Assembly (NCBI RefSeq): GCF_000142805.1
Contig: NC_013083.1
Location: forward strand, 434,001 to 498,000
Direction: 5' to 3'
Length of the DNA: 64,000 nucleotides
DNA from: Lachancea thermotolerans CBS 6340
Taxonomy: Eukaryota > Ascomycota > Saccharomycetes > Saccharomycetales > Saccharomycetaceae
Positions 35,194 through 46,375 of this stretch are shown here, one piece after another. Below the pieces are notes generated by a model, which worked only from the letters and a program-made list of their open reading frames with translations, was not told the DNA's origin and did not search any database. The translations under genes were made by a program, and so were the position numbers. The number at the start of each line of letters is the position of its first letter. Positions within the stretch are counted from its first letter, which is position 1.

Positions 35194-35718
35194 GATGAGT
35201 CTCAGTCTGTGCGTCTTTGTTGGTTAGCTTCACTAAGATACGATCTTGAATGACAGATATTTTTCAGAAAGGTTACACCGGCCTAAAAAGCATAAAATAC
35301 ACATCTCTCTTGAAAGCAGAGCAAACATTCTACTGAGGTTTTGAGCTCGGGCGTTGTGTGCGTTTATTAGGGCATATCATGCGTTTTTTCGTAGTCGGGC
35401 AAAGCAAAGCATGAACCATTAGAAGTCTGATATTCATAGTAAAGTTAGGATCAAAGAATTTAAGAGCTCAAGTGGAAAGTGCTGCTATGCTGCGATAGCA
35501 GGACGGTTGCTAAAATCAAGTACACACCTTAACCCCTACGAGCGCTGCTGTTTAATGTAAATAATTACAAGTTTATTTACGAGATTGCTAGAAAATCACA
35601 CAATAAGATCAAAACATGAACTTCAATCATCAACTATATAACGGATAGATTCTGCACATTTAACAACACAGTGTATGTACGAGTTTTTACTATAGGTACA
35701 GCAACATTGATGACATTT
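35194..35718. other. GPI11 promoter and CFT1 3' flank
   Basis: 525 bp, AT-rich. Contains several A/T runs compatible with the CFT1 poly(A) region. No gene or RNA recognised. Confidence 0.5.
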
Positions 35719-38700
35719 TCAACATAAAGAGCGTGTTGAATACTCAACATTGATGAGATCCCTCCAAATTTCAAAATCCGCCTGACGACCGGCTTTGGCT
35801 GCAATTTGTTTTCTCTTATTCAATGGAAGCGTCGCAAAGCTCTTGATCACTGTAAAGTCCAACATTGGCCTCATCAAATGGCCCAGCTGGTAAAAATCAT
35901 TTTGAAGGCGCTCCATTTTGGGGTTGAGACCGCAAAGATGGACGTCCTTTTCTATAAGTTGTTGCTGGACCATGTAGAGCCTACGGTAAGAGCTTTCACT
36001 CAGGGGCACTACGTTAAATAGAGAGCCGTCTGTTTGCGCTCCGATGGCCTGAAAAGCCGGAGGCTCGCCGAGTGTTGGAAACTCATCGTTTTTTAGAAGA
36101 AGTTTCATGCAGGTGTTGGTAGAATGCAAATTAAAGCTGGTGCAATGCACCAGTTTCTGCCCAGAAAGCGAGTTCGGCTCGTCTGGGGCATATTTAAGGA
36201 TATGCAAAATATTGGAACGGTCTGAGACCAAAAAGTAGATGCTTCCATTATTCACAAGGAACTCAAGGCTCATGACCTCAAATTTCGAAACACTTTTACC
36301 AAGTGGAATCATGCGGTATGGCTCTGCGTCGAAGCCAACAAATTGGAATCCTTGCATCGCATCTCCAATTATCAGCAAATTCCCACAGCTTTTCGAGTCT
36401 GTAACAAATACAGGGACGTCCAAAAAGGCGACTGGAACCACTGAATTATCCTCTTGAACATCGCGCACAAGGACCTTCTGGCTTTGGCTGATCAAAAATC
36501 TTCCGCTAATTTCGCACACACTAGAAACCGCGCCCCTGAACTCTTCATAGAAAATCTGCTTCAGTTTGTAATTTGTGTCCGGCTTCCCAGGCTCAGGCAC
36601 CACTTCAGTAATGTCGTAAAGGCAAAAGGACCCCATAGTGCCGATATCTTCATCCCTCACAAAGGTATTTCCAACCACTAAGTACTCTCTTTTTCTCCTT
36701 GTCCTTGAGTTCGTTTGTATCAGCATAGTCTTCATGTCGTTGATTAAGGAATTCTTCTCGTAATCTGCCTTATCAATGATGTTCCAAGACTTTGGATTCA
36801 ACAGCAGAACGCCCGACTGGAAGCCTCTAGCATGCGGAACAGAATCGTCACTTCCAACCGTTTTCTCGCCTTCTTCGCTTATTGCCTCGTATTCAATTTC
36901 CTTGGTGTAAGAAACAATGTACATGCCGGATCTTTCGTGATAAGCCACATTGTTCAAGCACCCATAGTAATTGAGTGGGTCTTCGATTGGGACCCTCTTT
37001 ACCGGTAAGCGATTGCCATATGAGAAGGTGGTGTCTAAGGTAACTATTCTCGCGTTCTTTATGTCATCTACGCACAAAACTGAGTCCGTTCCCCATGGTG
37101 CTAGAGAAACCAATGGAATGTTCGCAAACTTGAATATCTTTGGGGTGGAATAGTCTTCTTTCACAATCATATAAGGTGTGCTTCCAGTGATGAGAATGAT
37201 AGAATAGCCGTTATAGTATTTGACATAGTGAGCAATTCTCTCGATTGCACTAACTCCCTTGGCATAAGCGTTACCAGGTGCGCCTGTTATTTGAAGATCG
37301 TTAGATTGCATTGATTTAAAGAACTTGTTGCCTGTCTTCCTGTACATGTAAATTTCACCACCAAACGTTAGAATCGTCAAAAACTCTTCTTTCTTATCCT
37401 TTCCAAGTTTATTTATCATAACCTGTTTGATAGAGGGATCGGGTACGATTTCTTCTGGTAATTGATAGGTGCTAACGTAGAGCATTTCGCTCAACATATC
37501 AACACCGTTCAGCTGAAATACTCGATCGTGATGTTCTTTAGGGAACATAATAATTTGATTATCAGCCCCAACAAATGTAAACAACAACTGGTCTTTGTCA
37601 GCGTTTTCAAGACCGATCATGAACTGGTTGCATATGCTACTCTTTAAAATTGCACCCGAAGTGATGATCATTTCCTCAAGCACTTCAGGAAGGGGTACTT
37701 TAGTAAGCTTCTTTCTGTGCTTAGAATCAAGCTCATAAATTTTGATCTCACCTTTTGAATTGGTTAAAAGAATAAAAGGGTCAAGAATTGAAACATGGAC
37801 CACTTCAAAATCAAAGCTAATAGTCATTAGCTTTTTGAAGCCCAAATTAAAAAGATAGACGGCCTTTGTGGTGACCTGAACAATTCTTTTGCCTCCGCCC
37901 AAAATTGCAATTTCCACGGTCGTGACATTCCGCTTGAAGTGTTTTGGCTTGATGGACGCAATTTTCGCTCCGATTTCATAGACATCACTTTTCTCAGCAC
38001 CGGAATCTGTAGTAACTAGATACTTGTCCTTCTTTCGGATCTTAAGATTCCAAATCTTGGTTACTGAGGTGAACTTAAGGGCTTGCTGAACAAGCGGCCG
38101 AACACTTGGCTCCATGACATTGAGATAGGTGCCGCTATCATGCCCCGAGGTGCTGACGATCGCGAGCTCGTTTCGGTTGGGATTTGGCAAACCTTCGATA
38201 GTCGCATTAATAGATGAGACCCGTCCTGTGCATATGCTTGTGATCGGCCCAACGTTGATGAGAGAGTCCATGAGCTCTATCTCGAATGGAACAGCTGTTT
38301 CAACCGTGGCTTTATTGTCGTTGACGGGCCTTGCAAGATCTTCATCGTCACCATACAAAGCGTCATAATCTTCGTCCTCGTCATTCGGGAGTTCGATTGC
38401 TTCTCTATACTGAGACTCAAATGCAGAACGAAGGTTATTCGACTTAACAACAACAGCATCCCCAGAGGAAAAGCCAATAAAAAATTGACATGTTTTCAAC
38501 CTGATCCCACCCGAGAGTGCAACTATGCAGGTTGGAAGATTTTGGTCCTTAAAGATATCATTTACGATGGGCAGCCTGACTAAAGTGAAATCGATAAGCA
38601 GTCTGCCCTCCGACTGCAGGGTAATGGAATACATGTCAGCCTTATGATCCATCAGTATTAAAATTTCTCTATCTTTACTCACCATTGCTGATGCCCACAC

Positions 38701-39642
38701 AATCGGTTCAGTAAACATGACCTCTAGAGATGAGTTATCTATTTGTTTGGACCCAGTGAATTTAGGTGAAAAGGAATTCAGTTGGATCGTGGATTGAATG
38801 GCACCGGTATTGTCGACGCTCACAATTTCGTTCACCCCAACTAGCACGCAGGAGTTTGCAAGGGGAATGATGGTATGGACATCATGAGGTAATTCTTTCA
38901 CCTGATATATTGTAGTATTCTTCTTTTCATGTGGCGTTATAGCCATGAGCCGCATCGAGCCTTTACCGGCAACTTTATCGTTTCCACTCCAAGCGAGGCG
39001 AGGCTGATATAGAACGGCGAGTGTTGGTTGGCTGAATGAATTTAGAAATTGAATGTCGACCACGTTTTTCAGCTCCGCACTAAGGTCTGAAACATGGAGC
39101 ACTGAACTCTGTTTCGCAAGCCTTCTTGCGTCTCCATTTTCAACTTTTCGCTTTTTGGCCTGATGAGTTGGTTCCTGGTTATCGTCTTCATCCTCCTCGT
39201 TAATATTCAGCGGTAACAGCGCGAGTACATCGCTGTTAAATAAAAGAACACAGCGTCTCTCGGGATCTAGTCTCAATTTAGAGGTTTTTGCAAGCTCTAT
39301 CAAGTTCTTTCGAGTGAATTCGGCTTCATAGTAGTGTAAGCTTAGGGTTTCGAGGCACATTGGCATGCTCGGGTCAAATCGAACCAATGAGAGCTTTGCT
39401 TTACCCGTGCTAACGACTAAGCAATCGAGCGGGCCCTCCATTTGGGGCACCAATGCCATTCCTGTGATTTGACCGTGAAGTTTGAACTCATGCAGTAAGA
39501 CCAGCTTCCCATCCTCGGTTGTATAAACAGAAAGAATATTCGTCTTGGCAACGATCAATTGCTCAGTTTTTTCTGAAGTAAAATGGCCCAAGAGGGCATG
39601 CGAGACCTGTGTGGCATCGAAAATCTCATTATAGATATTCAT
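35719..39642 (-). CDS. CFT1: mRNA 3'-end cleavage/polyadenylation factor Cft1
   Basis: Largest subunit of the CPF complex (CPSF160), part of its poly(A)-signal-binding polymerase module with Pfs2 and Yth1. 1307 aa (1357 in S. cerevisiae). It is built of three WD-like beta-propellers. The N-terminus MNIYNEIFDATQVSHALLGHFTSE is typical. The C-terminal CPSF A domain is visible at ~residues 940-1270 (VLLLNPKSWNIIDKADYEKNS, YLVVGNTFVRDEDIGTMGSFCLYDI, FRGAVSSVCEISGRFLISQSQKVLVRD, SVPVAFLDVPVFVTDSKSCGNLLIIGDAMQGFQFVGF). An acidic loop lies near residue 420 (PNDEDEDYDALYGDDED). Fully open over 3.9 kb. Confidence 0.97.
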   Translation of the reverse strand: MNIYNEIFDATQVSHALLGHFTSEKTEQLIVAKTNILSVYTTEDGKLVLLHEFKLHGQITGMALVPQMEGPLDCLVVSTGKAKLSLVRFDPSMPMCLETLSLHYYEAEFTRKNLIELAKTSKLRLDPERRCVLLFNSDVLALLPLNINEEDEDDNQEPTHQAKKRKVENGDARRLAKQSSVLHVSDLSAELKNVVDIQFLNSFSQPTLAVLYQPRLAWSGNDKVAGKGSMRLMAITPHEKKNTTIYQVKELPHDVHTIIPLANSCVLVGVNEIVSVDNTGAIQSTIQLNSFSPKFTGSKQIDNSSLEVMFTEPIVWASAMVSKDREILILMDHKADMYSITLQSEGRLLIDFTLVRLPIVNDIFKDQNLPTCIVALSGGIRLKTCQFFIGFSSGDAVVVKSNNLRSAFESQYREAIELPNDEDEDYDALYGDDEDLARPVNDNKATVETAVPFEIELMDSLINVGPITSICTGRVSSINATIEGLPNPNRNELAIVSTSGHDSGTYLNVMEPSVRPLVQQALKFTSVTKIWNLKIRKKDKYLVTTDSGAEKSDVYEIGAKIASIKPKHFKRNVTTVEIAILGGGKRIVQVTTKAVYLFNLGFKKLMTISFDFEVVHVSILDPFILLTNSKGEIKIYELDSKHRKKLTKVPLPEVLEEMIITSGAILKSSICNQFMIGLENADKDQLLFTFVGADNQIIMFPKEHHDRVFQLNGVDMLSEMLYVSTYQLPEEIVPDPSIKQVMINKLGKDKKEEFLTILTFGGEIYMYRKTGNKFFKSMQSNDLQITGAPGNAYAKGVSAIERIAHYVKYYNGYSIILITGSTPYMIVKEDYSTPKIFKFANIPLVSLAPWGTDSVLCVDDIKNARIVTLDTTFSYGNRLPVKRVPIEDPLNYYGCLNNVAYHERSGMYIVSYTKEIEYEAISEEGEKTVGSDDSVPHARGFQSGVLLLNPKSWNIIDKADYEKNSLINDMKTMLIQTNSRTRRKREYLVVGNTFVRDEDIGTMGSFCLYDITEVVPEPGKPDTNYKLKQIFYEEFRGAVSSVCEISGRFLISQSQKVLVRDVQEDNSVVPVAFLDVPVFVTDSKSCGNLLIIGDAMQGFQFVGFDAEPYRMIPLGKSVSKFEVMSLEFLVNNGSIYFLVSDRSNILHILKYAPDEPNSLSGQKLVHCTSFNLHSTNTCMKLLLKNDEFPTLGEPPAFQAIGAQTDGSLFNVVPLSESSYRRLYMVQQQLIEKDVHLCGLNPKMERLQNDFYQLGHLMRPMLDFTVIKSFATLPLNKRKQIAAKAGRQADFEIWRDLINVEYSTRSLC

Positions 39643-40345
39643 AACAGGCCCGCTGGCGACCTTTTCGTCCTGTGCAAGCTGATGCTCTGACCGGGCCCGC
39701 CTCTAGAGAGAAGCTTGAAAGAAATATCAAGAAATTTAGAGTAAATCACGTGCTTACGTTGGAGTCCTTGTTTGCGAGATCTTCAGCGTACAGATTACGT
39801 TATCCTACGACCTGACTTGAATCACTCGGAATGGAACGCGCACTTTAGAAAATGCCTGGCTGGGCTTCTGAACGGGGCTTAAAAGTTCTAAATTTTTAGC
39901 TGAACTTGGGCTGTCATTGTCCACCGAGCACATCTGCCATGACCATGCGCTTGTTCGGATACGTTATTGATTAGATTGCGATGTATTGTTCTTTGCATTT
40001 ATGTGTTAGGGTCAGCTGCAATGCATACAAGTGTCCCGAGTTAGCTCGGTTAACACATGTCCTGCTTTTGTTGCGTCTCAGATGCACTTGCTTTGGTTTT
40101 GGCCTTGGTTCCACAACCTGAACCCTGCTATAAAGAATTGATATATACGCGGGACCCAGAAAATTCGTTGTTGAGAAAAGTGTCAGGCTTTCTGCGAGAC
40201 CCTAGCTCATGTCATTGTCTTCGTATTTTCGACAATAGGCTGATTCGAGCGTCAATTAAATCAGATGGTCGCTGAAAATTGAAAAAAGTAGCTCATCATC
40301 GATTTTGAGAAGATAGAGAATCACGGGAAAACCTTGAATTGAGCC
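39643..40345. other. Divergent promoter region CFT1/PRO1
   Basis: 703 bp. One CACGTG at about 39748-39753, ~105 bp from the CFT1 start. A TATA-like tatatacg occurs at about 40141. A 72-codon frame (40057-40275, +) has no recognisable sequence. I looked for a snoRNA around the ATGATGA on the minus strand near 40294 but found no convincing stem or D box. Confidence 0.5.
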
Positions 40346-41611
40346 ATGAGCACTTCGTATACTATTGTCATTAAGCTTGGATCTTCGTCCTTAGTCGATG
40401 AGAAAACCAAGGAGCCCAAGCTATCCACCATGGCAATGGTTGTTGAAACCGTGGTGAGACTTCGCCGAAACGGTCATCGCGTTGTGCTTGTTTCGAGCGG
40501 AGGAATCGCGGTAGGTTTGAAAACGCTCAACCTTGAAAGGAGACCCAAGCATCTCGCACAGGTCCAGGCTATTGCGGCGGTTGGTCAAGGAAGGCTAATC
40601 GGGCGGTGGGACGCTCTTTTCTCCCAGTTCAGCCAGAGAATTGCACAGATTCTGATCACGAGAAATGATATTGTAGACTGGACTCAGTATAAAAATGCAC
40701 AGAACACGATCCACGAGCTGCTGCAGATGGGCGTGGTTCCTATTGTCAACGAAAACGATACACTGTCCGTTAGTGAAATCAAGTTCGGCGACAACGACAC
40801 ACTTTCTGCGATTACTGCTGCACTCTGTGGCGCAGACTACCTGTTCCTACTTACAGATGTGGACTGCCTTTACACGGATAATCCAAGGACAAATCCTGAA
40901 GCAAAACCTATCCTGGTTGTGCCCGCGACTTCGCAAGTGTCGGAGGGCACGCTTGGTGTTAAAACTTCAAGCGGATCGGGTTCCGACGTGGGTACTGGCG
41001 GCATGACCACCAAGCTAATTGCTGCAGAGCTAGCGACCAATGCGGGTGTGAATACAATCATCATGAAAAGTACCGAGCCCAGTAACATCTCAAAGGTGGT
41101 TTCTTATATGCAGAGTCGCGAATCAGCGACGACTTCTGCGAACGGGGACATCGAAGAACTACAGAAGCTCGAGCTTTTGTCGCTACAGGAAGGGGATGTT
41201 CCTTTGCATACAAGGTTCGTGGCCGATAAAAAGCAGATGCACTTGAAGAACAGAGAGTTCTGGATGTTGCATGGTCTTGTCAGCAAGGGTGCCATCATTA
41301 TTGACCGCGGCGCGCATGCTGCCTTGACAAGGAAGAACAAAGCCGGATTATTGCCCGCCGGCGTTATCGAAGTGGAGGGAAACTTCCACGAGCATGAGTG
41401 TATTGATCTGAAAGTCGGAGCGCGGCTCGAGAACGGAGAACTGGATCCGGCATGTGAGCTGGAGACAATTGGACGGGCGCGCTGCAATTACACAAGCCTC
41501 GAGATAAGCAAGATCAAAGGTCTACAGAGTGATCAGATTGAGAACGTATTGGGCTACGCGGACAGTGAGTACGTAGCGCACCGGGAAAACTTGGCGTTTC
41601 CACCACATTAG
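40346..41611 (+). CDS. PRO1: Glutamate 5-kinase
   Basis: First enzyme of proline synthesis; phosphorylates the gamma-carboxyl of glutamate, in the cytosol. 421 aa (428 in S. cerevisiae). The N-terminal amino-acid kinase domain (~1-260) shows [47 protein letters not shown] and [17 protein letters not shown], then [20 protein letters not shown]. The C-terminal PUA domain (~300-400) shows [42 protein letters not shown]1 is next to CFT1, as YDR300C-YDR301W. In S. cerevisiae its ohnologue is YHR033W; here PIH1 (YHR034C) is the next gene, confirming the unduplicated order. Confidence 0.97.
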   Translation: MSTSYTIVIKLGSSSLVDEKTKEPKLSTMAMVVETVVRLRRNGHRVVLVSSGGIAVGLKTLNLERRPKHLAQVQAIAAVGQGRLIGRWDALFSQFSQRIAQILITRNDIVDWTQYKNAQNTIHELLQMGVVPIVNENDTLSVSEIKFGDNDTLSAITAALCGADYLFLLTDVDCLYTDNPRTNPEAKPILVVPATSQVSEGTLGVKTSSGSGSDVGTGGMTTKLIAAELATNAGVNTIIMKSTEPSNISKVVSYMQSRESATTSANGDIEELQKLELLSLQEGDVPLHTRFVADKKQMHLKNREFWMLHGLVSKGAIIIDRGAHAALTRKNKAGLLPAGVIEVEGNFHEHECIDLKVGARLENGELDPACELETIGRARCNYTSLEISKIKGLQSDQIENVLGYADSEYVAHRENLAFPPH

Positions 41612-41974
41612 ACAAGAATTAGTAGAAGAATCGTAAAGGGGTTAACTTTAACAATAATAACAACATTATAATAACTTTCAGCATACGCGAACGGCCATTG
41701 TGCAAATGTTATGGTATTAGAAAATGAATGCTAGTAACAACTTGAGGCCCTGCTCGTGCAAAAAAGATGCCGAGCAGGTGAACCTTCTGTAAATGCCAAG
41801 AAAACGGTGCCAGTAAGTATTGATAAAACCGCTATGCTGCTCATCGTGATTAAAAGGCAATAGCGTCGCTCAACTTTCATGCCTCATGCCCGTTAGTAGA
41901 AGTTAGCAAAACAATTCAGCGCTGCTTACTACCGCCCAATAAATGCATCCCCCGCTCGGCACCTCTCCGCCCTT
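41612..41974. other. Convergent 3' flanks of PRO1 and PIH1
   Basis: 363 bp with AT-rich runs just after the PRO1 stop. No gene seen. Confidence 0.5.
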
Positions 41975-43033
41975 CTATAAGTAAATAGCCATGGTACGAC
42001 TCCCTGAGTCAAAAGAGGTGGAAAGTTCAAGTTCTTGAGACGCCAAGGCATGGGGCAGGGCAATTGCTATCTCTTTAGGAAAGTAATGCTGCGTGTCGTT
42101 GTGCGAAATGATGAGCGAGTTGTCCCTGGACCGATAGGCAACGAAATAGTCGTCAAGCGAGGCGAGTTCGGACTGGACCTGGACCTTGAGTCTCGCCTGT
42201 GGGCGGTCCACGGGTCTGCCCATGTGAACATCAAAAGATAAGCTTCTACGAGGGCCTGGCGCCGGTATTCGGACCGGATGGGAAGTTGAGGCCGATGCAG
42301 CGGTCGCGTGCGCGGCACCGCAGTCTCCGACCTCCTCTATAAGCGGACGCACGGCAGGCGCAGGGAAAAGCGGCGGCAGCGGCGGCGTGCTGCTGCTCTC
42401 ATCGGTACCGTTAAGTACGTTCAAGGGCCCCGAATCCTCATCTTCATCGGCCAGGCCGCGGCGCAGCTCTAGCAGTGTAGCCGGGTCACGAACCTCGGCT
42501 AGCTCTTGAGCTTCCTTGCGGAAGTCGGCGGCCAAATCTTCGGTCAAAACTTCGAGCGGTGGGATACGATCGCCCTTGAGACGCAGTTTTGGAAACGCAA
42601 GGTGCTCCCGCGAGATTTCCGCGCGAAGCCGAAGTTCGCACGATTCCACGCACCACTCGACCAGGATCTCGCGCAGTTGCAGGTCCTTGCGCACCCACTG
42701 CATGCACGTGGTGTTCACGCAGCAGTCGCACACGTAGCACTGCTCGCCCTTCTTGTCCTGGTCTACGCGTGCCGCGGACGTCACAATCGGGATCTCCCAC
42801 TGGTTGCTCATAATCAGCGGATACACCACCGACGGGCTGAAAGGCACCTCCGGCATGGGGATCTGGTCGTCGTGGCACACGTTGATGAATATTTTCGCAC
42901 CCAGGCTATAGTGCCCGCCGCTGCACGACACTAGCTTTGACTTGATTGTGAACGCGGCCTGCGGCTCCACGCAGAGCGATGCGGGCGCTTGGTCACCACC
43001 GCTGCTATCCAGCGCTCTGAGTAGGAACGCCAT
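41975..43033 (-). CDS. PIH1: R2TP complex subunit Pih1
   Basis: Subunit of the Rvb1-Rvb2-Tah1-Pih1 (R2TP) complex, an Hsp90 co-chaperone that assembles box C/D snoRNPs and PIKK kinases. 352 aa (344 in S. cerevisiae). The N-terminal PIH domain (~1-180) is clear: VEPQAAFTIKSKLVS, KIFINVCHDDQIPMPE, NQWEIPIVTSAARVDQDKKGEQCYVCDCCVNTTCMQWVRKD, REILVEWCVESCELRL and PKLRLKGD. A disordered Pro/Glu/Asp-rich middle follows, then a C-terminal CS-like domain (PQARLKVQVQSELASLDDYFVAYRSRDNSLIISHND) that binds Tah1. Matches YHR034C. Confidence 0.94.
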   Translation of the reverse strand: MAFLLRALDSSGGDQAPASLCVEPQAAFTIKSKLVSCSGGHYSLGAKIFINVCHDDQIPMPEVPFSPSVVYPLIMSNQWEIPIVTSAARVDQDKKGEQCYVCDCCVNTTCMQWVRKDLQLREILVEWCVESCELRLRAEISREHLAFPKLRLKGDRIPPLEVLTEDLAADFRKEAQELAEVRDPATLLELRRGLADEDEDSGPLNVLNGTDESSSTPPLPPLFPAPAVRPLIEEVGDCGAAHATAASASTSHPVRIPAPGPRRSLSFDVHMGRPVDRPQARLKVQVQSELASLDDYFVAYRSRDNSLIISHNDTQHYFPKEIAIALPHALASQELELSTSFDSGSRTMAIYL

Positions 43034-44754
43034 GACTGGAAGTGTCTGAGTGGGACTAGACGGCTCTTGTGCGACCTAGCTGGATGCCTTCTTGGCTCTG
43101 ACGCCTTTGCGATGCGTTCTTCGCCCTAGGATACTAACTCTTGCGCCTGTGAGGAAAACAAAGTAATAACTATGACGTTCACATAGCTCTGGCACTGCGC
43201 GCGCGCAAGAGAGAGAGGAGTGAAGCAAGGCACGTGGAATCAGCATGAACGCTGCCAGAAAGGGTAAAAGTCACGAAACAATCGGGCCCGACGATGTTGA
43301 GACGCATTCTCCGTAGGTAGTGACATACAATCGCAGGAAACAGGTAAATAGCACTTAGTACGGACAAACCGTCATGATAGCGCCGTGCTTAGTAGGTTAC
43401 TCATCCACTACAGTCACGTGCAATATCGCAACCTCGCGCTCACTGGGTACGGACGCTCAGCGGCTAGAGGCTGAAGAACGCAGCTGGTCATGTTGCCCAG
43501 GAGTCGAGCATTGAAGAGTCGCAAGCGCCTGTCAAAACACTCAACAAGCTCACGCGCAGCATACAGGGCAGTACCTGAGCGGATCGCGTTTCTGTATCTG
43601 TTTGAGGCCTCAGAATTTTGACTTTAGCGCGGGCGTTCCGGATGAGCGAACACTACCAGGGCGCGATAATTGGAGGACTTTTGAGCAGCAGTGCGGCTTA
43701 AAGCCCACCGAAAGACTATGAACTGAGTTCCGAGCTTGAGTAACATTTTTGGAGCGCCAGTGTGCTGTGCGTTTCCCCTTGTTGGTATCAAGTCGGAGAT
43801 AAGAGAGTCTCAAGTGTTTGAAAATCTCAAATACACTAACTGGCCAGGGAAAAAAATATGCACGTGTCGGGCAGATATTAGAAGATCCGGAGACATGTGG
43901 CCCAAGTGCAGATAGCCTTGAAGCCAGCAAGGAATCAACTGGCTGGCACTGCACCCAGAGCCAACTGATGTCCTAACTGCGCCAAATTTATTTAGTTCGG
44001 TAGCGCAGCAACGGCATCTCGAGCTCGGCTCGTTGAATGCTGGCGAATAGCTTAATTTAGTTTTCTTTGAAAGAACTGCGCTCTTATAAGTCACAACGTC
44101 TCACACTTTCTGCCCTCAACGCAGCCTGCTGTTGATTTTGCGTGCCAGTTTCCCTGAAGCGATCGGAACATTGCCCAAAGCGCCCACGTGGTAACACTCC
44201 GGTTACCATAAATATGGTCCAACCTCTCATCGTCTTAGCGTTACTGTGAGAGCTTTTGGACCTAGCTATAATTTACAGACGCTAATAGAGATCCTGAGGC
44301 TGCCAGGCTCAGGGCGTGTTAATCCTTGAGGGCAGAGAGGTCACACCTCACACACGGCGCTGGCTGAGATATGCGGCTTTTATTTAAGCTCACACATAAG
44401 CCGTTGAATTGAACTTGGGCCTTGGTACCAGAGAACCCCAGCAAATTAAATATGCCGAATCCGACAGTAGCCCGTTTACGATGTCATTTATGCATTTTCG
44501 CTTCAAACGCTCACTATATCAAATACTAAACCCAGGCCCACCTGGAAAGAGCACAGGCCCCTGGAAATCGCCCTCTACAGAAAAGAGATCTTTCTTGATG
44601 GCGCCGGATACCAGCTTAAAATACCCTCAAGGCCCGCATGGCAAACGGCGCGCACGGGCCGCTTATAAGAAGTCCTGCCAATCTCGAAGTCTGGTGTACG
44701 GTATGCGACACCATCACTGTGAACGAAACCAGCAATGAATGTAGCTCTAGGTGC
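43034..44754. other. 1.7-kb gene-free region between PIH1 and BFR2
   Basis: The longest empty stretch of the window. It holds a purine run (about 43201-43223), CACGTG at 43414 and 44186, the inverted repeat GGTAAC/GTTACC (44191-44208) and a TATA-like taaatatgg. Frames of 94-114 codons (for example 43610-43954 minus, 44409-44738 plus) have no recognisable sequence or domain. No tRNA and no box C/D pair seen. An unrecognised RNA gene or a fast-evolving short gene is possible. Confidence 0.45.
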
Positions 44755-46350
44755 TCAACCGAAGAGACGAATACCGTCTGCTTGCAACAACTCACCATCC
44801 GCCGTTTCTTCAGTAGCGTCGCGGTCTTCTTCCTTTTCATCCTCTGCGAAACTCACGCGCTGGCCAAGCAGCCCTGCGCAGAACTCGTCAATCTGCTCGT
44901 CCGACCACCGCAGTCCCCCATTTGCTGGCGCCTCGTAGTTGGCAATCGGTTCCTGCACTGTGAAGTTTAGCTTACGGCCCTTGGATGCCTTTGTGTCGAC
45001 GTTCTTGTGCAGCTTCTTGTTGGCAGTAGCACGTGATGTTATAGCAACCGCGCTATCGCCACTGGCGCCCGCAACCTTCTTATCCACGAGGTCATTAAGC
45101 AGAACACGGTAGAAGTCCTCGTCATCGAACACGTAGGAGTCAGTGGTTGTGTCGGCAGTGCGTCCACGACGTGCGTTCGCATCGAAATCACGTGGGATAT
45201 CGGGCTCTGGTCCGTCACTTATAGCTGGCGTATCGTTTGATACGTCTCCGCCGCCAGCAATGTTATGCTCTGACTGGCCTAGCGGGGCGACGTCGCGACG
45301 GTTGAGAGCAGTACGTCTCAGCAGACGTGGCATATCGGCTAATTGAGTCTCAACTTGGACGTGGGCAGGCTGGTGGATGGCCTTGAACTTAGACGCGGCG
45401 AGGACAGATTGGCCTGACGCGGCTGCGACACGCTGAGACCACTTGCTGAGAACAGCGACGCGGAACTCGCGCAGCTTCGCGTCGAGGCCGCGCGAGTCTT
45501 CGCACAGATCTGAAAAAGTGCGCTTGCGGGTGGCTGCGGCATCGCTTCCCGTGGGCGCGGCATCTTGCAGCTCGGCGCGAAAGTCGAGGGTCTGTGCCAG
45601 CACCTTTTCAAGCAGGCGCATGGTCTCGGACAGTAGAGCAGCGTTTGTCTCAGACTCGCGCAGATGGCCGTCCCAGGCCTGGGCTGAGACCGGCAGGCGG
45701 TTCGCGGCGGCAACGGCCTTCTGTAGCTTGATACGGGCGTCAAGGATGCGATCGAACTCACGTGTCTGCTGGAGTACGGCAAGACCTTTGGCGGCGTCCC
45801 GACGGGTGGTGTCTGAGAGTCTTGCCACGGCGTCGCGAGCGTCGCGCTGGACCAGCGCGGCGAGACGGCGGCGCCGTTCGTCGCCCTGATCGGCAGAAAC
45901 GCCCTCATCCGCGCTATCTTCGCTGCTTTCGCTATCCCCGCCATCATCGCTTTTACCGTCGCTTTCGCTGTTGCTGGAGCCATCACTCTCATCTGCAGGC
46001 TCGCTACCTCTCCTTTTGTTTTCAGTTTCGATCTCGCTTTCGCTCTCGCTCTCAATCTCACTTTCGCTATCGACCTCGCTCTCGCCTTCACTCTGGCCTT
46101 CACTCAGTGCCTTACGTGAACCCTTTTGGCCCGAGTACTTCTCATCTTTAAGCGCGATGCCCTGATCCCGCAGCCGTGATTTGCCCACCGAGACATAGTG
46201 TGACTTGGCCTGTGTGTCGTCCTCAGACTCACTTAGCTCGTCTCCACTGTGCTCACGGTGCTGAAATACGTCTTCATCTTCGATATCATAGTCCGGAACT
46301 GCCGGCTCGTTCGCTATCGCAGCGATCTGGTCCGAAATAGACTTCGCCAT
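44755..46350 (-). CDS. BFR2: Ribosome biogenesis factor Bfr2
   Basis: Nucleolar protein of the SSU processome (AATF/Che-1 family) required for 40S formation; also known as a suppressor of brefeldin A sensitivity. 531 aa from the ATG at 46350 (MAKSISDQIAAIANEPAVPDYDIEDED), which matches S. cerevisiae Bfr2 (MEKSLADQI...). The frame extends 13 codons upstream from a GTG. A long acidic Ser/Glu/Asp stretch lies at ~90-175. The AATF domain contains KGLAVLQQTREFDRILDARIKLQKAVAAANRLP. The C-terminal TRAUB domain has YVFDDEDFYRVLLNDLVDKK and NVDTKASKGRKLNFTVQEPIANYEAP. PAC and RRPE motifs precede the start. Corresponds to YDR299W. Confidence 0.95.
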   Translation of the reverse strand: MAKSISDQIAAIANEPAVPDYDIEDEDVFQHREHSGDELSESEDDTQAKSHYVSVGKSRLRDQGIALKDEKYSGQKGSRKALSEGQSEGESEVDSESEIESESESEIETENKRRGSEPADESDGSSNSESDGKSDDGGDSESSEDSADEGVSADQGDERRRRLAALVQRDARDAVARLSDTTRRDAAKGLAVLQQTREFDRILDARIKLQKAVAAANRLPVSAQAWDGHLRESETNAALLSETMRLLEKVLAQTLDFRAELQDAAPTGSDAAATRKRTFSDLCEDSRGLDAKLREFRVAVLSKWSQRVAAASGQSVLAASKFKAIHQPAHVQVETQLADMPRLLRRTALNRRDVAPLGQSEHNIAGGGDVSNDTPAISDGPEPDIPRDFDANARRGRTADTTTDSYVFDDEDFYRVLLNDLVDKKVAGASGDSAVAITSRATANKKLHKNVDTKASKGRKLNFTVQEPIANYEAPANGGLRWSDEQIDEFCAGLLGQRVSFAEDEKEEDRDATEETADGELLQADGIRLFG

Positions 46351-46375
46351 TACCCACTCGCACTGTCGATGCCAA

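Noticed and set aside
40180-40302. Possible minus-strand box C/D snoRNA upstream of PRO1 (ATGATGA near 40294)
   Set aside because: Candidate D boxes give no good terminal stem and no antisense match that I recognise.
43610-44738. Frames of 94-114 codons in the PIH1-BFR2 gap on both strands
   Set aside because: No domain, no similarity, no codon bias like neighbours; length is within chance for 1.7 kb.
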